DNA from: Arthrobacter terricola
GTDB lineage: Bacteria > Actinomycetota > Actinomycetes > Actinomycetales > Micrococcaceae
Length of the DNA: 64,000 bases
Assembly: GCF_004354015.1 (NCBI RefSeq)
Contig: NZ_SMRU01000016.1
Location: forward strand, 62,001-126,000
Reading direction: 5' to 3'
Positions 42,983 to 51,137 of this stretch are shown here, piece after piece. Within the stretch, counting starts at the first letter, position 1; each line of letters starts with the position of its first letter. Position numbers and translations under genes: made by a program. The notes under the pieces are model-generated. The model saw only the letters and a program-made list of their open reading frames with translations, searched no databases and was not told the origin of the DNA.

Positions 42983-43657
42983 CTAGGCAACGCCCGCCGA
43001 ATCCCACACCGCCAACGCCTCGTCCACCGTGCAGACGTCGTGGCGGGCCTTCATGACAGTCATGGCCGCATCGTGGACCACGGTGTCGTACGCGCCAACC
43101 GCATCCTCAAGCAGTACGGCGTAAAAGTCGTTGTGCACGGCATCGCGCAGCGTTGCTTCAACGCAACCGCCCGTGGAAACACCAACCAGCGCAACCGACT
43201 CAATGCCTTGGCTGCGCAAGAGGAGCGCCAATTCCGTTCCGACGAACGCACTCGGGCGGCGCTTGGTGATGATGACCTCGCCGTCCTCCGGCATGCACTC
43301 GGCACAGAACTCCGTGGCCGGATCGCCTTTGACGCTCAGCTTGCCAAGGTCGATGGGCCGCCCATTGGCGGCCGTATACAAAGCCCGCAGCCAAGCGGCA
43401 GGCGAGCTGCCGCCGTCGGGCAGGTTTTCGACGCGGATATGGAAGACCGGCACCCCGTTCTTCCGCGCCGATTCGATGGCCCGCCCGCAACGTTTGGCGA
43501 CGTCGGGCATCATGCTGAGGTCGTGCCCGGAGTCCCCGATAGCGCCGCCGGCGTAGACCGCGCCCTCCTGCATGTCGATCACGACGAGTGCAGTGGTGGC
43601 GGGGTCGAGCAATTCCTGCAGGGTGTCGCGGACCTGCTTTCCGCAGATTTCAATCAT
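42983..43657 (-). CDS. Isochorismatase-family cysteine hydrolase (amidase type)
   Basis: A 224-residue protein with the triad Asp28 (ALVVIDMQEG), Lys132 (IITKRRPSAF) and Cys165 (VSTGGCVEATLRDA). Related enzymes are nicotinamidase, ureidoacrylate amidohydrolase (RutB), N-carbamoylsarcosine amidase and maleamate amidase; all release ammonia from an amide or ureide. AAAGGAAC precedes the ATG at 43657. It lies between the binding-protein gene and the C/D MBL pair. It likely hydrolyses a linear amide formed after ring opening; exact substrate unknown. Confidence 0.85.
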   Translation of the reverse strand: MIEICGKQVRDTLQELLDPATTALVVIDMQEGAVYAGGAIGDSGHDLSMMPDVAKRCGRAIESARKNGVPVFHIRVENLPDGGSSPAAWLRALYTAANGRPIDLGKLSVKGDPATEFCAECMPEDGEVIITKRRPSAFVGTELALLLRSQGIESVALVGVSTGGCVEATLRDAVHNDFYAVLLEDAVGAYDTVVHDAAMTVMKARHDVCTVDEALAVWDSAGVA

Positions 43658-43761
43658 GGAAAGTTCCTTTGGGTGTGTGGTGCCGGCCGGGCCCGACGGC
43701 GGTCGGCCGGCACCAGCTCGCGGCCCAGGGCCGCTTCGGTTGAGAAAGGACTGCCGGCGGC

Positions 43762-45357
43762 CTAGCGGCCGAGGGCGTTGAAGTAGATTTGGCCGTTGGT
43801 CAGCGGCACCGCTCCGGTCAGCCCGGTCTTGGCGACCAGGACTCCCTTGGTTTCGACCAGCGAAAGGATCGGTGCGCCGTCGTCGACCAGTCCGGCCATC
43901 TTGTTTAGGAGGGCCGTGCGCTTGTCCGTTTGGGTCTCCGGAGTAGCGGCGAGCTCGGCGCGGGCCTTGTCGAAGTCGGGGTTCGACCAACCGGTCGTGT
44001 TGCTCGGAGCACCGGTCCCGTAGAACGCGTAGCTGTAGAACGCCGGATCAGCGATGACGATCGGTTCCGAGTAGAGCACTGCTTGATAACGGCCTTCAAT
44101 GAGCGCCGTCGAGAAATCAGTGGAGCTGGCAACGTTCTGCAGCTGGACGTCGATTCCTACTTCCTTGAGCATCGATTGGATCAGTACCGCGGACTTCGCC
44201 GCGACCGGACCCGGCCGCGTTGCGCTGTAGCTCAGGGTCAACGGGAAGCCATTGGGGTATCCGGCATCAGCGAGGAGCTTCTTCGCCCCCGCCTGGTCGA
44301 ACTTGTACACGGGAGAAGCGTCGACCCCAGGGAAGATGGATGCGGCCGGTTGGCCATAGCCCGCGTAAGCGCCCTTGACCAAAGCATTGCGATCGATGGC
44401 CATGGAGATCGCGTGGCGAACGTTGGGATCTGCCAACGGACCGGTCTTGGTGTTGAACATCATGGTGTCGCGGGTCTGGCTGGGGCAGTTGAGTACAGTT
44501 ACCCCTGGCGTCTTTTCCAAGGACTTGTACTGGTCGTAATCAAAGCCATTGGCAACCTGCACCTCGCCGCTCTCCACCAATTGGCTTCGCGTCGCGGTGC
44601 TTTGGACCGCCTTGACCACAACCCGCTTGACAGGGCCCCGCTCGCCTTCCCACTTCGGATCGGCAGTGACGGTCAGGGAAGCGCCAGGAGTGAATTCCTC
44701 CAGTTTCCAGCCGCTGTAGTCGGCGAGGTTCTTGGAAAGCCAGGCATTCGCCGTCGGGTCGTCGGGCGTTACGTGCTTCTTGGCTTCCACGCTGTCATGT
44801 ATGTAGAAGAGGTTGTTCTGCAGTGACTGCACCGTGTAGGAAGTCAGCTGGGTGGTGTTGAGCTGAACCGTATGGTCGTCAATCACTTTGACCAGGTTGT
44901 CGATGTTGAACCCGCTGCTCTTGAGCGTTCCCTTCATCACTGGCTGGCGCTTCATGCCGATGTCCAGGCTCCACCGGACGTCCTCGGCCGACAGCGTGTT
45001 CCCGTATTGGCTTGTGAGCTTGCGGAGGGTGACCACGATGCCGGTACCGTCGGCGCTGGGTTTCACGCTCTCGGCGAGGCGGCCTGAAACCTCGGTGGTC
45101 GGGGCGGGGCAGGACTTGCCGTCGCCGACGCCCGGTTTGTACTCGAGCAGTTGGGAGCCGAGGCCGCTAAGCACAACATGGGAGGCGCTGCCGCCCCACG
45201 GTGCCGGGGTCAAGCTGTCCGGAAGGGCTCCGACGGCAACAACAACGTTGTCGACGGATTGGACGGCCGCCGTTTGGGAGGTTGAGCCCCCACAGGCGAC
45301 AAGGGACAGGGTGAGGGCGGCAGCGGCGCCCCCGGTAAGCAAACGCAGACGTTTCAT
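43762..45357 (-). CDS. ABC transporter solute-binding lipoprotein (DppA/OppA type)
   Basis: A 531-residue SBP_bac_5 family protein. A lipoprotein signal ends in SLVACGGS, with Cys22 acylated. The family region WSLDIGMKRQPV and DPNVRHAISMAIDRNALVKGAYAG are clear. It captures peptides or small heterocyclic solutes outside the cell for the permeases encoded at 47096-50727. GGAG lies 7 bases before the ATG. It follows the A/B MBL pair by 28 bp, apart from the rest of the importer genes. Confidence 0.9.
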   Translation of the reverse strand: MKRLRLLTGGAAAALTLSLVACGGSTSQTAAVQSVDNVVVAVGALPDSLTPAPWGGSASHVVLSGLGSQLLEYKPGVGDGKSCPAPTTEVSGRLAESVKPSADGTGIVVTLRKLTSQYGNTLSAEDVRWSLDIGMKRQPVMKGTLKSSGFNIDNLVKVIDDHTVQLNTTQLTSYTVQSLQNNLFYIHDSVEAKKHVTPDDPTANAWLSKNLADYSGWKLEEFTPGASLTVTADPKWEGERGPVKRVVVKAVQSTATRSQLVESGEVQVANGFDYDQYKSLEKTPGVTVLNCPSQTRDTMMFNTKTGPLADPNVRHAISMAIDRNALVKGAYAGYGQPAASIFPGVDASPVYKFDQAGAKKLLADAGYPNGFPLTLSYSATRPGPVAAKSAVLIQSMLKEVGIDVQLQNVASSTDFSTALIEGRYQAVLYSEPIVIADPAFYSYAFYGTGAPSNTTGWSNPDFDKARAELAATPETQTDKRTALLNKMAGLVDDGAPILSLVETKGVLVAKTGLTGAVPLTNGQIYFNALGR

Positions 45358-45385
45358 AAGGTGACTCCGTTTATTGGGGGGGAAG

Positions 45386-46216
45386 CTACGATTGTGCGGT
45401 CTCGTAGCGGTAAGCCCGCTTGTGGCCCGCCCTGATGATGGGTTCCACGTCGCGGATGTTGCTGATGAAGTTGCCGTGGGTCGGAGCAACGGACTTCACG
45501 CCGATTTCATCAATAAGATGAAGGACGCGGTCATAGACTGCATCGGCGTCGTTGGCGAAGCGGGCCCAGTAGAGGGCGCTTCCGGTGAAGAACGCGGCGT
45601 TCTCGACGGCGATTGGAACCTGCAGCTCGCTGGTGGTCAAGCCGCACTCGCCCGGGAGGTGTACCGGGTCTTCGTCGTCGAGCTCGGGGCGGTGCATGTA
45701 GCAGAAACCGTCGGCCGTGAAGAGCACTCCGGCTTCCGGCACGAATCCCCATTGGGTGTTGGGCAGGTCCCGGATGAGGGCCTCCACCACCATGAACTCC
45801 TGTCCGCCGAGGTCAATCCGGTCTCCGGGCACCCTTGCGTGGAGGTTGGGGACGATCTGGGGATAGAAGAGATGGTAGTCGCGGATATCGCCCACCACCT
45901 GGATGTTCGGGTATTTTTCGACGAGCCTCGGGAGGTTTCCCGTGTGGGGAAGCTCGGGGTGGGTAGGAAAGACGTAGGTGAGTTCGTTCCCGTCCAGCAG
46001 TTCATCGAGGGTGCGGGAAATGATGGGCCAACTGGACGGGTTGCCGGTGTCGACCAAGATGGACGAGTGCTCCCCCTGGACAAGGTAAGTGGAGTTGTGG
46101 CCGTGGATTACCCGGTCCGCCAAGTGGAAGGGAAGGCAGGAACTCATCCACGTGACGCCGTTGGCGACGCTGCGCGGAAGGTCGCTGCTCATCGTTTCTA
46201 CGAGTTGTTCTTCCAT
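45386..46216 (-). CDS. Metallo-beta-lactamase-fold protein, B/D type
   Basis: A 276-residue MBL-fold protein with SSILVDTGNP (residues 51-60), THPELPHTG (85-93) and SVAPTHGNF near the C-terminus. The metal motif lacks the usual third-position His and the Asp, having Glu and Pro. AGGAGA precedes the ATG at 46216; it lies 9 bp after the A-type gene stop, with which it forms a pair like the C/D pair. About 40-45% similarity to the D protein is apparent by eye. Function unknown. Confidence 0.8.
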   Translation of the reverse strand: MEEQLVETMSSDLPRSVANGVTWMSSCLPFHLADRVIHGHNSTYLVQGEHSSILVDTGNPSSWPIISRTLDELLDGNELTYVFPTHPELPHTGNLPRLVEKYPNIQVVGDIRDYHLFYPQIVPNLHARVPGDRIDLGGQEFMVVEALIRDLPNTQWGFVPEAGVLFTADGFCYMHRPELDDEDPVHLPGECGLTTSELQVPIAVENAAFFTGSALYWARFANDADAVYDRVLHLIDEIGVKSVAPTHGNFISNIRDVEPIIRAGHKRAYRYETAQS

Positions 46217-46225
46217 GGGGATCTC

Positions 46226-47053
46226 CTAAGCAAACTGGGGGGTGAGGGCGTCGAGCATGAATCCAAGGTGCCGGCGCACCACATCCCGTCCTTTCAGGAC
46301 GCAGCCGCGGGACGGGGCGATGATTTCCGGGTCCAGGGCGTCGAACTTGTCCTGGAGCCATTCCCGCAAGGGCTCGCAAGTGGACCGCGGAATCCATTCG
46401 TACTTCGCGTAAAGATGCCCCGCCACCTGTTCCACAGTGGTGGCGTCATCGGCTGTGGAGTCGATGACCCTCTGGCCGTCCGGGCGGTCCATGACACCGT
46501 GGGTGAAAGTGTCCGAGGTGAAAAGGGTTCCGGTTTCCTTGTCCCAACCCCAGAACGTGGGGAGGAGCCTGAGCAGCGGCGCCTCAACTTCCAGCACGCG
46601 GCCGTCAGCTATCGCGATTTCCGCTGCCCGGGCCATGGAATCGCCTTCTTCCGTCCGCTGGGCGTCGATCTGGTGGCGTCGTCCCCGCAGGGCCAGCCGG
46701 CTCAGGTCGTCGAACGCGTCGAACGGGTTGATGACTCCTCCCGTGAAAAGCCGCTCAATATCGAACCGGCCGGCGATGGGCTCAAGGTTTGACACGCAGT
46801 CCATCTCGCTGCGCGTGAAGAAAATGGAGACTCCCCCGCCTTCTCCGATGAGTCCGGCGAGATCGTCCATGATCTCCTTGCTGTGCACAGCCAATCCGGA
46901 GTCGACCAGGAGGTGCGAGGTGCCCTCGGTCAAGAGGTAGGCGTTTGAGGGCTGGAATCCGGTTGCACCTTGGGGAACCCAGCTCACCCGGCCGTCAAGC
47001 GGGATGGTTCCGCCGAGGACCGCCAACTTATCTGCCTGCAATGAAGTGAACAT
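46226..47053 (-). CDS. Metallo-beta-lactamase-fold protein, A/C type, degenerate metal site
   Basis: A 275-residue protein. It has LLVDSGL and FTRSEMDC (79-86) in the place of THxHxDH, so the metal ligands are mostly replaced; later FTSDTFTHG and APSRGCVLKGRDVV align with the MBL core (Ser-Arg in place of the last His). It may be a non-catalytic partner of the B-type protein. No ribosome site is visible: a TTGACA-N16-TAGATT promoter ends 6 bases before the ATG, so the transcript may be leaderless. The regulon operator overlaps this promoter. Confidence 0.78.
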   Translation of the reverse strand: MFTSLQADKLAVLGGTIPLDGRVSWVPQGATGFQPSNAYLLTEGTSHLLVDSGLAVHSKEIMDDLAGLIGEGGGVSIFFTRSEMDCVSNLEPIAGRFDIERLFTGGVINPFDAFDDLSRLALRGRRHQIDAQRTEEGDSMARAAEIAIADGRVLEVEAPLLRLLPTFWGWDKETGTLFTSDTFTHGVMDRPDGQRVIDSTADDATTVEQVAGHLYAKYEWIPRSTCEPLREWLQDKFDALDPEIIAPSRGCVLKGRDVVRRHLGFMLDALTPQFA

Positions 47054-47056
47054 ATC

Positions 47057-47087
47057 TTCAATCTATTGAATATCGAATGTTTGTCAA
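47057..47087 (-). promoter_or_regulatory. Operator and promoter of the MBL-A/B operon
   Basis: TTCAATCTATTGAA (47057-47070) has perfect 6-bp arms and is the best match to the island consensus. On the minus strand TTGACA (47082-47087) and TAGATT (47060-47065) are 16 bases apart, with the -10 inside the operator. Confidence 0.7.
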
Positions 47088-47095
47088 GGATTATT

Positions 47096-48205
47096 TCAGT
47101 TCTTCGGTCCGGCCGTGGGCGCAGATCCGGCTGTGGGCGCGGGTACGGGTCCGGGCGCGGCCGGACGCAGCTTCGATGGCTTGCGGGCTTTGCGTAGTAT
47201 GTTGCCGCGCGTCCGTGGATCCAGCAGGGTGATCAGGGTATCCAGCAACACGTAGCCCAGCAGGCTCGTAGCGCCCATGATGAGGACGAATCCTTGGATC
47301 ACGGGCACATCGCCCTTGAGCACCCCGTCCAACGACCAGCCGCCGACGCCAGGCCAGGAAAACACGCTTTCGACGATGGCCGCACCGCTGAGTGCCGCGG
47401 CAAACAACAGCACCATGTAGGTCATGAGCGTTCCGCGGACGTCACTGAGCGCGTAGCGGAAGACCTGAAATGGCTTCAGTCCGCAAGCCCTCGCGAACTC
47501 GATCTGGGGAGAATTCAAGATTTGGAGCAATCCTGTCCGCACTGTCTTGCCAAATGGGGCCGCGAAGAACAAGCCCATGGTGACAATCGGCAATGCGGCC
47601 CTGCCCATGATGGATTGAACCGCGCTCCATTGTCCGGCGATCACCGCATCCAAGGCCACCGATCCCGTCACCTTTGGCGGCGGAATGTCGGAACTGGAGA
47701 GCATCCCCAACGGCGCCGGAGCCAAGTGGAGTTGCTGGTAGAAGATGAAGAGGAGCAGAAGTCCCAGGACAAACTCGGGCATCGCCATGAGGATCGAGAC
47801 GCCCGCGGTGAATGCCTTGTCCGCTCCGCGCCCGTAGCGGTAGGCGGCAAGGGTTCCCATTCCCATTCCGATCAGCAGCGCCAGGATCAGGCCTGGGATG
47901 AGGTAGACCAATGTATTGGGCAACCGCGTCCAGATCTCTCCCGAGACCGAGCTTCCGGTGAAGAACGAGTGCCCCAAGTCCCCGTTCAGGGTGCGGCCCA
48001 TGTAATCCAGGTACCGTTCCAAGAACGGCTTGTCCAAGCCCAGCTGGGCATTGATTCGCGCGATGTCCGCGGGAGTGGCGTAATCGCCAAGGAGAGCCAC
48101 CGCGGGATTACCTGGAAGCAAGGAAACCAAGCCGAAACTGAGCGTGATGAGTCCCAGCAGGAGCAGGATGGCGATGGCAATCCGGGAAAGGATGTAACGG
48201 ATCAC
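47096..48205 (-). CDS. ABC transporter permease (DppB type)
   Basis: A 369-residue membrane protein of the oligopeptide/nickel-type importer. It begins MIRYILSRIAIAILLLLGLI, has SLLPGNPAVALLG after helix 1 and the conserved cytoplasmic loop RTGLLQILNSPQIEFARACG (EAA-like). The C-terminal 40 residues are Pro/Ala-rich. GTG start overlaps the ATPase stop by 4 bases (GTGA). It forms the channel with the DppC-type permease. Confidence 0.9.
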   Translation of the reverse strand: MIRYILSRIAIAILLLLGLITLSFGLVSLLPGNPAVALLGDYATPADIARINAQLGLDKPFLERYLDYMGRTLNGDLGHSFFTGSSVSGEIWTRLPNTLVYLIPGLILALLIGMGMGTLAAYRYGRGADKAFTAGVSILMAMPEFVLGLLLLFIFYQQLHLAPAPLGMLSSSDIPPPKVTGSVALDAVIAGQWSAVQSIMGRAALPIVTMGLFFAAPFGKTVRTGLLQILNSPQIEFARACGLKPFQVFRYALSDVRGTLMTYMVLLFAAALSGAAIVESVFSWPGVGGWSLDGVLKGDVPVIQGFVLIMGATSLLGYVLLDTLITLLDPRTRGNILRKARKPSKLRPAAPGPVPAPTAGSAPTAGPKN

Positions 48206-49005
48206 GCCATGACCTCCTGCGTACCGGGGTTATAGGGAATCGGAGGCATGGCTGCCGACATGAGGGCCTTTGTGTAAGGCTGCTGCGGATTGGAGAGGAC
48301 GTCATGCGTTGATCCGATTTCAACGAACCGCCCACGGTGCATGACGGCCACGCGGGAGCAGAAATGGCGGACCGTCTCAATATCGTGCGAGACGAAGACA
48401 TACGTCAGTCCGCGCGCCGCCTGCAGCCTGGAAAGCATGCGCAGGATGGACGCCCTGATGGTCAGGTCCAGTGACGACGTCGGCTCATCGAGCACCACCA
48501 GCGCGGGGTCCGTTACGAGGCACCGCGCGATTCCCACCCGCTGCTGCTGGCCGCCGCTGAGGTTGGCCGGGCGGCGGTTCAGGAAGTCCTGGGAGAGCCC
48601 CACTTCCTCCAGTGTCTCCGTGACACGACGCAGGCGTTCGGCACGGGAGCCGTAAGTCCTGGCGACAATCAATGGCTCCTCGACAATCTGGCGGATAGTG
48701 AGGCGCGGGTTGAGCGAAGCGAACGGTTCTTGGAAAACAATCTGCCAACGCCGGCGCCGCTTCCGCAGCTGCGCCTTGGACAGGGCACGAACGTCCTCGC
48801 CTTCGAGGAGGATCGTGCCGGAATCGGCCTCGCTCAGCCTGAGGATCAGGCGTCCAAGCGTGGATTTTCCCGATCCGCTTTCGCCAATGATCCCCAGGGT
48901 CTCACCGCGTTCAACCGAGAAGGAAATACCGTCCACTGCTGCCACGGGCAGACCCTGCGGACTTCGGAACGTCTTCCGGACGTCCTTCAATTCAATGATG
49001 GGCAT
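48202..49005 (-). CDS. ABC transporter ATP-binding protein (DppF type)
   Basis: A 267-residue ATPase with Walker A (GESGSGKSTLGR), the signature LSGGQQQRVGIARCL, Walker B (VVLDEPTSSLD) and an ending YTKALMSAAMP-type peptide transporter tail. GGAG lies 8 bases before the ATG at 49005. It sits one base after the DppD-type ATPase gene stop, so the two are a coupled heterodimer. Confidence 0.92.
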   Translation of the reverse strand: MPIIELKDVRKTFRSPQGLPVAAVDGISFSVERGETLGIIGESGSGKSTLGRLILRLSEADSGTILLEGEDVRALSKAQLRKRRRRWQIVFQEPFASLNPRLTIRQIVEEPLIVARTYGSRAERLRRVTETLEEVGLSQDFLNRRPANLSGGQQQRVGIARCLVTDPALVVLDEPTSSLDLTIRASILRMLSRLQAARGLTYVFVSHDIETVRHFCSRVAVMHRGRFVEIGSTHDVLSNPQQPYTKALMSAAMPPIPYNPGTQEVMA

Positions 49006-49006
49006 G

Positions 49007-49840
49007 TCAGATGCTCCTGGATTTGGAGAGTTCGGTGGCCAGCAGGGCCTCGGCGGCCTCCGGCTGGACCACCGAATTGAGCAGCGAGACTGTGTAAGGG
49101 TCCTTGGGTTGGACAAAGACTTGCGATACCGGACCTTGTTCGACGAGGCGGCCCCGATACATCACCAGGACCCTGTCGCAGTAGTTCGCCACCACCCCAA
49201 GGTCGTGGGTGACGATCAACATTGACCGTCCGCTCCCTTTCGTCAACCGGGTGAGCGTATCCAGAACTTGCCGCTGGACGGTCAGGTCCAGCGCCGTCGT
49301 CGGCTCGTCCGCTATGACGAGACGCGGGTTGAGGTACAGCGCCATGGCGATGACCACCCGCTGCGCCATGCCGCCGCTGAGTTCGTGGGCGTATCCGCGC
49401 ATGACCCGCTCGGGGTTGTCCACGCCGGAGGAAGCCAGCAACTCCAAAGCCCGGTCACGAGATCCGGCGTCCACGCCGACCCCGTGCGCCTTGGCGATGT
49501 TGCTGAACTGCTTTTCAATGCGAACCACTGGATTCAGTGCACTGAAGGGGTTTTGCGCAACGAACCCGATCTCCCTGCCACGAATGCGGCGGATCTGCCG
49601 CTCCGGCAACTTAAGAAGGTCTTGGCCGTGGAATTCGGCGGTGCCCGCCGTTACGCGCCCCGGCGGCATGAGCAGTTTGATCACGGACCGCACCACCGTG
49701 GATTTGCCTGAACCCGATTCACCCACGACGCCGACGATCTCGTTGGCGCCGACCTCGAAGGACACGCCGTGCAGGGCACGGGTGACGCCGCTTCGGGAAT
49801 GGAATTCGGTCACGAGGTCCCGCACCTGAAGTCCTGACAT
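49007..49840 (-). CDS. ABC transporter ATP-binding protein (DppD type)
   Basis: A 277-residue ATPase with Walker A (GESGSGKSTVVR), LSGGMAQRVVIAMAL, Walker B (LVIADEPTTALDLT) and the DppD/OppD-type C-terminal extension (LVEQGPVSQVFVQPKDPYTV). Start is either ATG 49840 or GTG 49843; both overlap the DppC stop (GTGATG). Partner of the DppF-type ATPase. Confidence 0.92.
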   Translation of the reverse strand: MSGLQVRDLVTEFHSRSGVTRALHGVSFEVGANEIVGVVGESGSGKSTVVRSVIKLLMPPGRVTAGTAEFHGQDLLKLPERQIRRIRGREIGFVAQNPFSALNPVVRIEKQFSNIAKAHGVGVDAGSRDRALELLASSGVDNPERVMRGYAHELSGGMAQRVVIAMALYLNPRLVIADEPTTALDLTVQRQVLDTLTRLTKGSGRSMLIVTHDLGVVANYCDRVLVMYRGRLVEQGPVSQVFVQPKDPYTVSLLNSVVQPEAAEALLATELSKSRSI

Positions 49841-50727
49841 CACCGAGCCCTTTCCACTCGTTCGATCTTGGTTTCAATCGCTCCGGCGATCACATTGAGT
49901 GATCCGATGGCCAGGAGCATGGCCAAAGTGGGAAACGCTGCCGCCCACCACTCGCCGCGGATCAGCATGCTGGCGCCGTCGTTGATCATGGCACCCCACG
50001 TTGGCGTGGGCGGCTTGACCCCTACGCCCAGGAAATTCAGTGCGGCAATGGTTCCGAGTGCGTTAGCCGCCGTCAAAGTTGCTTGCACCAGGACAACGCC
50101 ATACGCGTTGCGGAAGACGTGGTTGAACGCGATGCGAAGGGGTGAGCAGCCGATCGCAGCCGCGGCTTCCACATAGCGGGCCGAACGAAGTGCCATAGCC
50201 GCAGCCCTCGAAAGACGGACAAAGCGCGGGGCCGCGACAACTGCGATAGCGAGCACGACATCCGTCGCCCCGCCGCCAAGGAGCTTGATGGAAACCACTG
50301 CGATGACGATGATCGGCAGAGCGGCGAACGCGTCAATGACCCGCATGATGGTGTCCCCCAGCTTCCCGCTGGTGGCAAACAGGCCCAACGGGACACCAAC
50401 CACCAAGGACAATGCCGTAGCAGCCAAGGCTACGGGGAGGTCCAACTTCGCCGCTTCGATGGTCCGCGAGAAGACGTCCATTCCATTGCCGTCAGTCCCG
50501 AACCAGTGTGTTCCGCCCGGCGCGATCCCGATTGCGTCCGTATCCGGTTGCAACGGATCGTGCGGGAGCGGTGCGAACATTGCCATGAGCGGTAGCCCCA
50601 CCACGATGGCGACTGCGAGCGCGACCATGATGGTGTTGGACCGGTTGAAAAGGAGCGTCTGTCCGCGACGCGCCCACTGCGTGACCCGGAGGCCTGGAGA
50701 AGTGCGCGGAAGCCCTTGGATGCTCAT
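49840..50727 (-). CDS. ABC transporter permease (DppC type)
   Basis: A 295-residue permease. It has FGTDGNGMDVFSRTIEAAKL, the GIxLG-like GVPLGLFATSGKLGD and the loop RSARYVEAAAAIGCSPLRIA, typical of DppC proteins. First gene of the importer operon, transcribed away from the aminotransferase gene; two regulon operators lie in the upstream gap. Together with the genes to 47096 and the binding lipoprotein it makes a full Dpp-type importer. Confidence 0.92.
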   Translation of the reverse strand: MSIQGLPRTSPGLRVTQWARRGQTLLFNRSNTIMVALAVAIVVGLPLMAMFAPLPHDPLQPDTDAIGIAPGGTHWFGTDGNGMDVFSRTIEAAKLDLPVALAATALSLVVGVPLGLFATSGKLGDTIMRVIDAFAALPIIVIAVVSIKLLGGGATDVVLAIAVVAAPRFVRLSRAAAMALRSARYVEAAAAIGCSPLRIAFNHVFRNAYGVVLVQATLTAANALGTIAALNFLGVGVKPPTPTWGAMINDGASMLIRGEWWAAAFPTLAMLLAIGSLNVIAGAIETKIERVERAR

Positions 50728-51137
50728 GGAGCCTCCCTTTGGAGATTGATCCCACTCATAATGTATTGAAGATTGTCCTGACTCAGGACCGACGGTCGGT
50801 GCATCTTTTGGCTCCTATTCAGACCTCGAAGAATAATCCGCTCATATCAAAGTCTCGTCACTTTATTGAATGTGACTGTAGCCGCAAGTGTGACGAATTG
50901 CACTCTTTTCCCGAAAATCAGGGACCGGGCGGCCCAGGAGCCGACTGTGGAAGGTATCCGGCACCCCCTTCCCCAGCAGCCCCGAGAGGCGGGCAATGTG
51001 GCCGCGAACGCCGCGCGGAGCTATTGACACCGGGAAGAACCAACTTCAATATAGTGAGCAAGTCCCGACTGTGATGAAGCTCGGGTGCTGTCGATGCCGC
51101 CAGCACCCCACGAAGTAGATGAGGAACGGAACGAACC
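50728..51137. promoter_or_regulatory. 410-bp divergent control region with three operator sites
   Basis: This gap carries TCATAATGTATTGAA (50756-50770; with one extra base), TCACTTTATTGAA (50858-50870) and TTCAATATAGTGA (51045-51057), all matching the island consensus. Two perfect, adjoining palindromes, CCTGACTCAGG (50777-50787) and ACCGACGGTCGGT (50788-50800), lie beside the first. A TTGACA (51024-51029) with AATATA (51048-51053) at an 18-base spacing would drive the aminotransferase operon, and its -10 lies in the third operator. No gene is visible here. Confidence 0.7.
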
